From assembly GCA_025360895.1 (NCBI GenBank), contig JANYBF010000283.1, positions 1-6,728 of the forward strand: a stretch of DNA of 6,728 nucleotides. The letters run 5' to 3'. Position 1 is the stretch's first letter, and every line of letters begins with the position of its first letter. The position numbers were made by a program, and so were the translations under genes. This DNA comes from Verrucomicrobiota bacterium (GTDB lineage Bacteria > Verrucomicrobiota > Verrucomicrobiia > Limisphaerales > JADLHS01). A model generated the notes under the pieces. It was not told where the DNA came from and did no database searches. It worked only from the letters and a program-made list of their open reading frames with translations. Of the stretch, positions 5,761-6,728 are shown piece by piece.

Positions 5761-5838
5761 TCACGCGTTCACGTCTTGACCGAGTTCCACCGTGGTCAGG
5801 TCTCGCGCCTTGGCGGTCTTGATGATGCGTGCGGACCT
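5761..5838 (-). other. Coding-like 25-codon segment in frame after the Fe-S oxidoreductase stop
   Basis: Directly after the TAA at 5841-5839 the same minus frame continues for 25 sense codons to a TGA at 5763-5761. It reads RSARIIKTAKARDLTTVELG, then QDVNA. The composition looks like protein rather than spacer. There is no start codon near its beginning. It could be the remnant of a lost downstream gene, a former C-terminal extension of the oxidoreductase, or chance. A loose likeness to the IMKAKKKP...LGVD tail region of electron-transfer flavoprotein beta is noted, but it is too short to claim. Confidence 0.25.
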
Positions 5839-6728
5839 TTAGAGTTTCAAACGTTCGGCAAGCAGTTCCGCCACATCCAGCACCCGCGCCGGACTGGCCT
5901 GCGCCGCCACGCCGTCAGTCATCATCGTCAGACAGAAGGGGCAGCCGACGGCGACCGTCTTCGCACCCGTGGCCAGGGCTTCCGTGGCGCGCACCGTGGA
6001 AACGCGTTGCTTCGGGTCTTCCTCCATCCACATGCGGCCGCCGCCTGCGCCGCAGCACGAAGTCTTTTCCCGGTTGCGCGGCATCTCGCGCAGGTCCGTG
6101 CTTGCGAACGTTGCGCCCAACGCCGTGGCCAGCACCGCGCGCGGCGCTTCGTGGATGCCATTGACCCGCGCTAGATAACACGGGTCGTGATAGGTCACTC
6201 CGCCGGTATTGTCTGGGCCGTCGGCGTCCGGAACTTTCAATCGGCCAGCCTGGATCAGTTGGGAAATGAATTGCGTGTGATGGATCACTTCGTACTGGCC
6301 GCCAAACTGGGAATAATCCTTGAGCAGACTGTTCAGGCAATGCGGGCAGTGCGCGAGAATCTTGCGGACATTGTATTTGGCCAGTGTGGCGATGTTGGCT
6401 TGGGCCAGTTCCTGAAACAAAAACTCGTCGCCCAGCCGCCGCGCGGATTCGCCCGTGCATTTTTCTTCGCGACCCAGGATGGCGAAATTCACGCCAGCAT
6501 GTTTCAACAGCTTCACCACGGCACGGGTCACGCGTTGCGCCCGGCGATCATACGATCCCGCGCAGCCGATCCAGTAAAGCACTTCAAAACCCGGGTTCTC
6601 TTGGGCCGTGGGTGCGCCCAGGCCTTCCGACCAGTTGGAGCGATCCGCCGCGGGCAGGCCCCAGGGATTGGAACTGGATTGCATCCGGCGTAAGGCCGTC
6701 GCCGCCGTCCCGCTCAATGTGCCTTCGC
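5839..6728 (-). CDS. CCG-domain (HdrB/GlcF-like) Fe-S oxidoreductase, C-terminal part, runs off the right edge
   Basis: The frame is open to the window edge; upstream codons read ...EGTLSGTAATALRRM, so the TTG at 6717 is internal and not a start. Numbering from that TTG, two cysteine-rich CCG domains follow. Domain 1 has YWIGCAGSYD (Cys52), KCTGESARR (Cys87, CTG instead of CCG) and HCPHC (Cys124, Cys127). Domain 2 has YHDPCYLAR (Cys180), SCCGAGGGRMW (Cys221-Cys222) and GCPFC (Cys259, Cys262). NPWGLP (17-22) is the typical lead-in found in the long, often membrane-linked members that carry an N-terminal 4Fe-4S ferredoxin region; that part would lie beyond the edge. Such proteins pass electrons between flavoproteins and quinones or disulfides. 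The exact partner is unknown. The stop is TAA at 5841-5839. Confidence 0.92.
   Translation of the reverse strand, partial: EGTLSGTAATALRRMQSSSNPWGLPAADRSNWSEGLGAPTAQENPGFEVLYWIGCAGSYDRRAQRVTRAVVKLLKHAGVNFAILGREEKCTGESARRLGDEFLFQELAQANIATLAKYNVRKILAHCPHCLNSLLKDYSQFGGQYEVIHHTQFISQLIQAGRLKVPDADGPDNTGGVTYHDPCYLARVNGIHEAPRAVLATALGATFASTDLREMPRNREKTSCCGAGGGRMWMEEDPKQRVSTVRATEALATGAKTVAVGCPFCLTMMTDGVAAQASPARVLDVAELLAERLKL

Noticed and set aside
5585..5779. 64-codon plus frame across the palindromic element
   Set aside because: It reads through the two hairpins, is rich in Arg, and has no homology-like pattern.
6187..6693. 168-codon plus frame at the right edge
   Set aside because: It is antisense to the CCG-domain oxidoreductase, which shows all the expected cysteine motifs.
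1..6728. CRISPR arrays, rRNA, tRNA, complete insertion sequences
   Set aside because: No regularly spaced repeats, no rRNA- or tRNA-like folds, and no transposase motifs were seen on reading both strands.

Overview
The window reads as a moderately GC-rich bacterial chromosome segment with loosely packed genes, weak or absent Shine-Dalgarno sequences, GTG/TTG starts and many decayed gene fragments. The protein styles (TrhO/RluA fusion, large CCG-domain Fe-S oxidoreductase, VOC protein, GIY-YIG family of the 'NWTGKA...YIGEAE' type) would fit an environmental Verrucomicrobiota-like bacterium. That assignment is inferred from general resemblance and not from a marker gene.

Layout. The left edge (1-139, minus) holds the N-terminus of a NagD-type HAD phosphatase. 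It diverges from a large plus-strand gene (402-2198) that fuses a TrhO-type rhodanese tRNA-U34 hydroxylase to an RluA-type pseudouridine synthase, so two RNA-uridine modifying enzymes share one chain. Next come a 20-codon stub of a sugar epimerase/dehydratase (2240-2302), an intact class I SAM methyltransferase starting at GTG (2334-3161), a 264-bp spacer with a hairpin and a possible methyltransferase-like remnant, and an intact VOC/glyoxalase-fold protein (3426-3947).

The middle (about 4140-4803) is a graveyard. A GIY-YIG nuclease gene on plus has lost its frame at least twice, probably at short homopolymers, and has lost its C-terminus. It runs tail-to-tail into the N-terminal 50-60 codons of a GHKL-type ATPase on minus, which keeps a clean N-box (E-x3-N-S-x-D-A). 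A deletion that removed the 3' ends of two convergent genes explains this most simply. The ATPase stub starts only 2 nt after the stop of an intact VapBC toxin-antitoxin pair (minus, 4806-5454), which has an inverted repeat upstream that may be its operator.

The right part (5497-5838) holds no confident gene. It carries a 97-bp element made of two head-to-head palindromic units (BIME/REP-like) and a short coding-like tail. The right edge is the C-terminal part of a CCG-domain (HdrB/GlcF-like) Fe-S oxidoreductase on minus (5839-6728), whose reading frame is open to the window end.

The intact genes do not form one pathway. The most notable candidate novelty is the TrhO-RluA fusion. The second is the broken GIY-YIG/GHKL pair beside VapBC, which looks like the remains of a mobile or defence-type accessory module.
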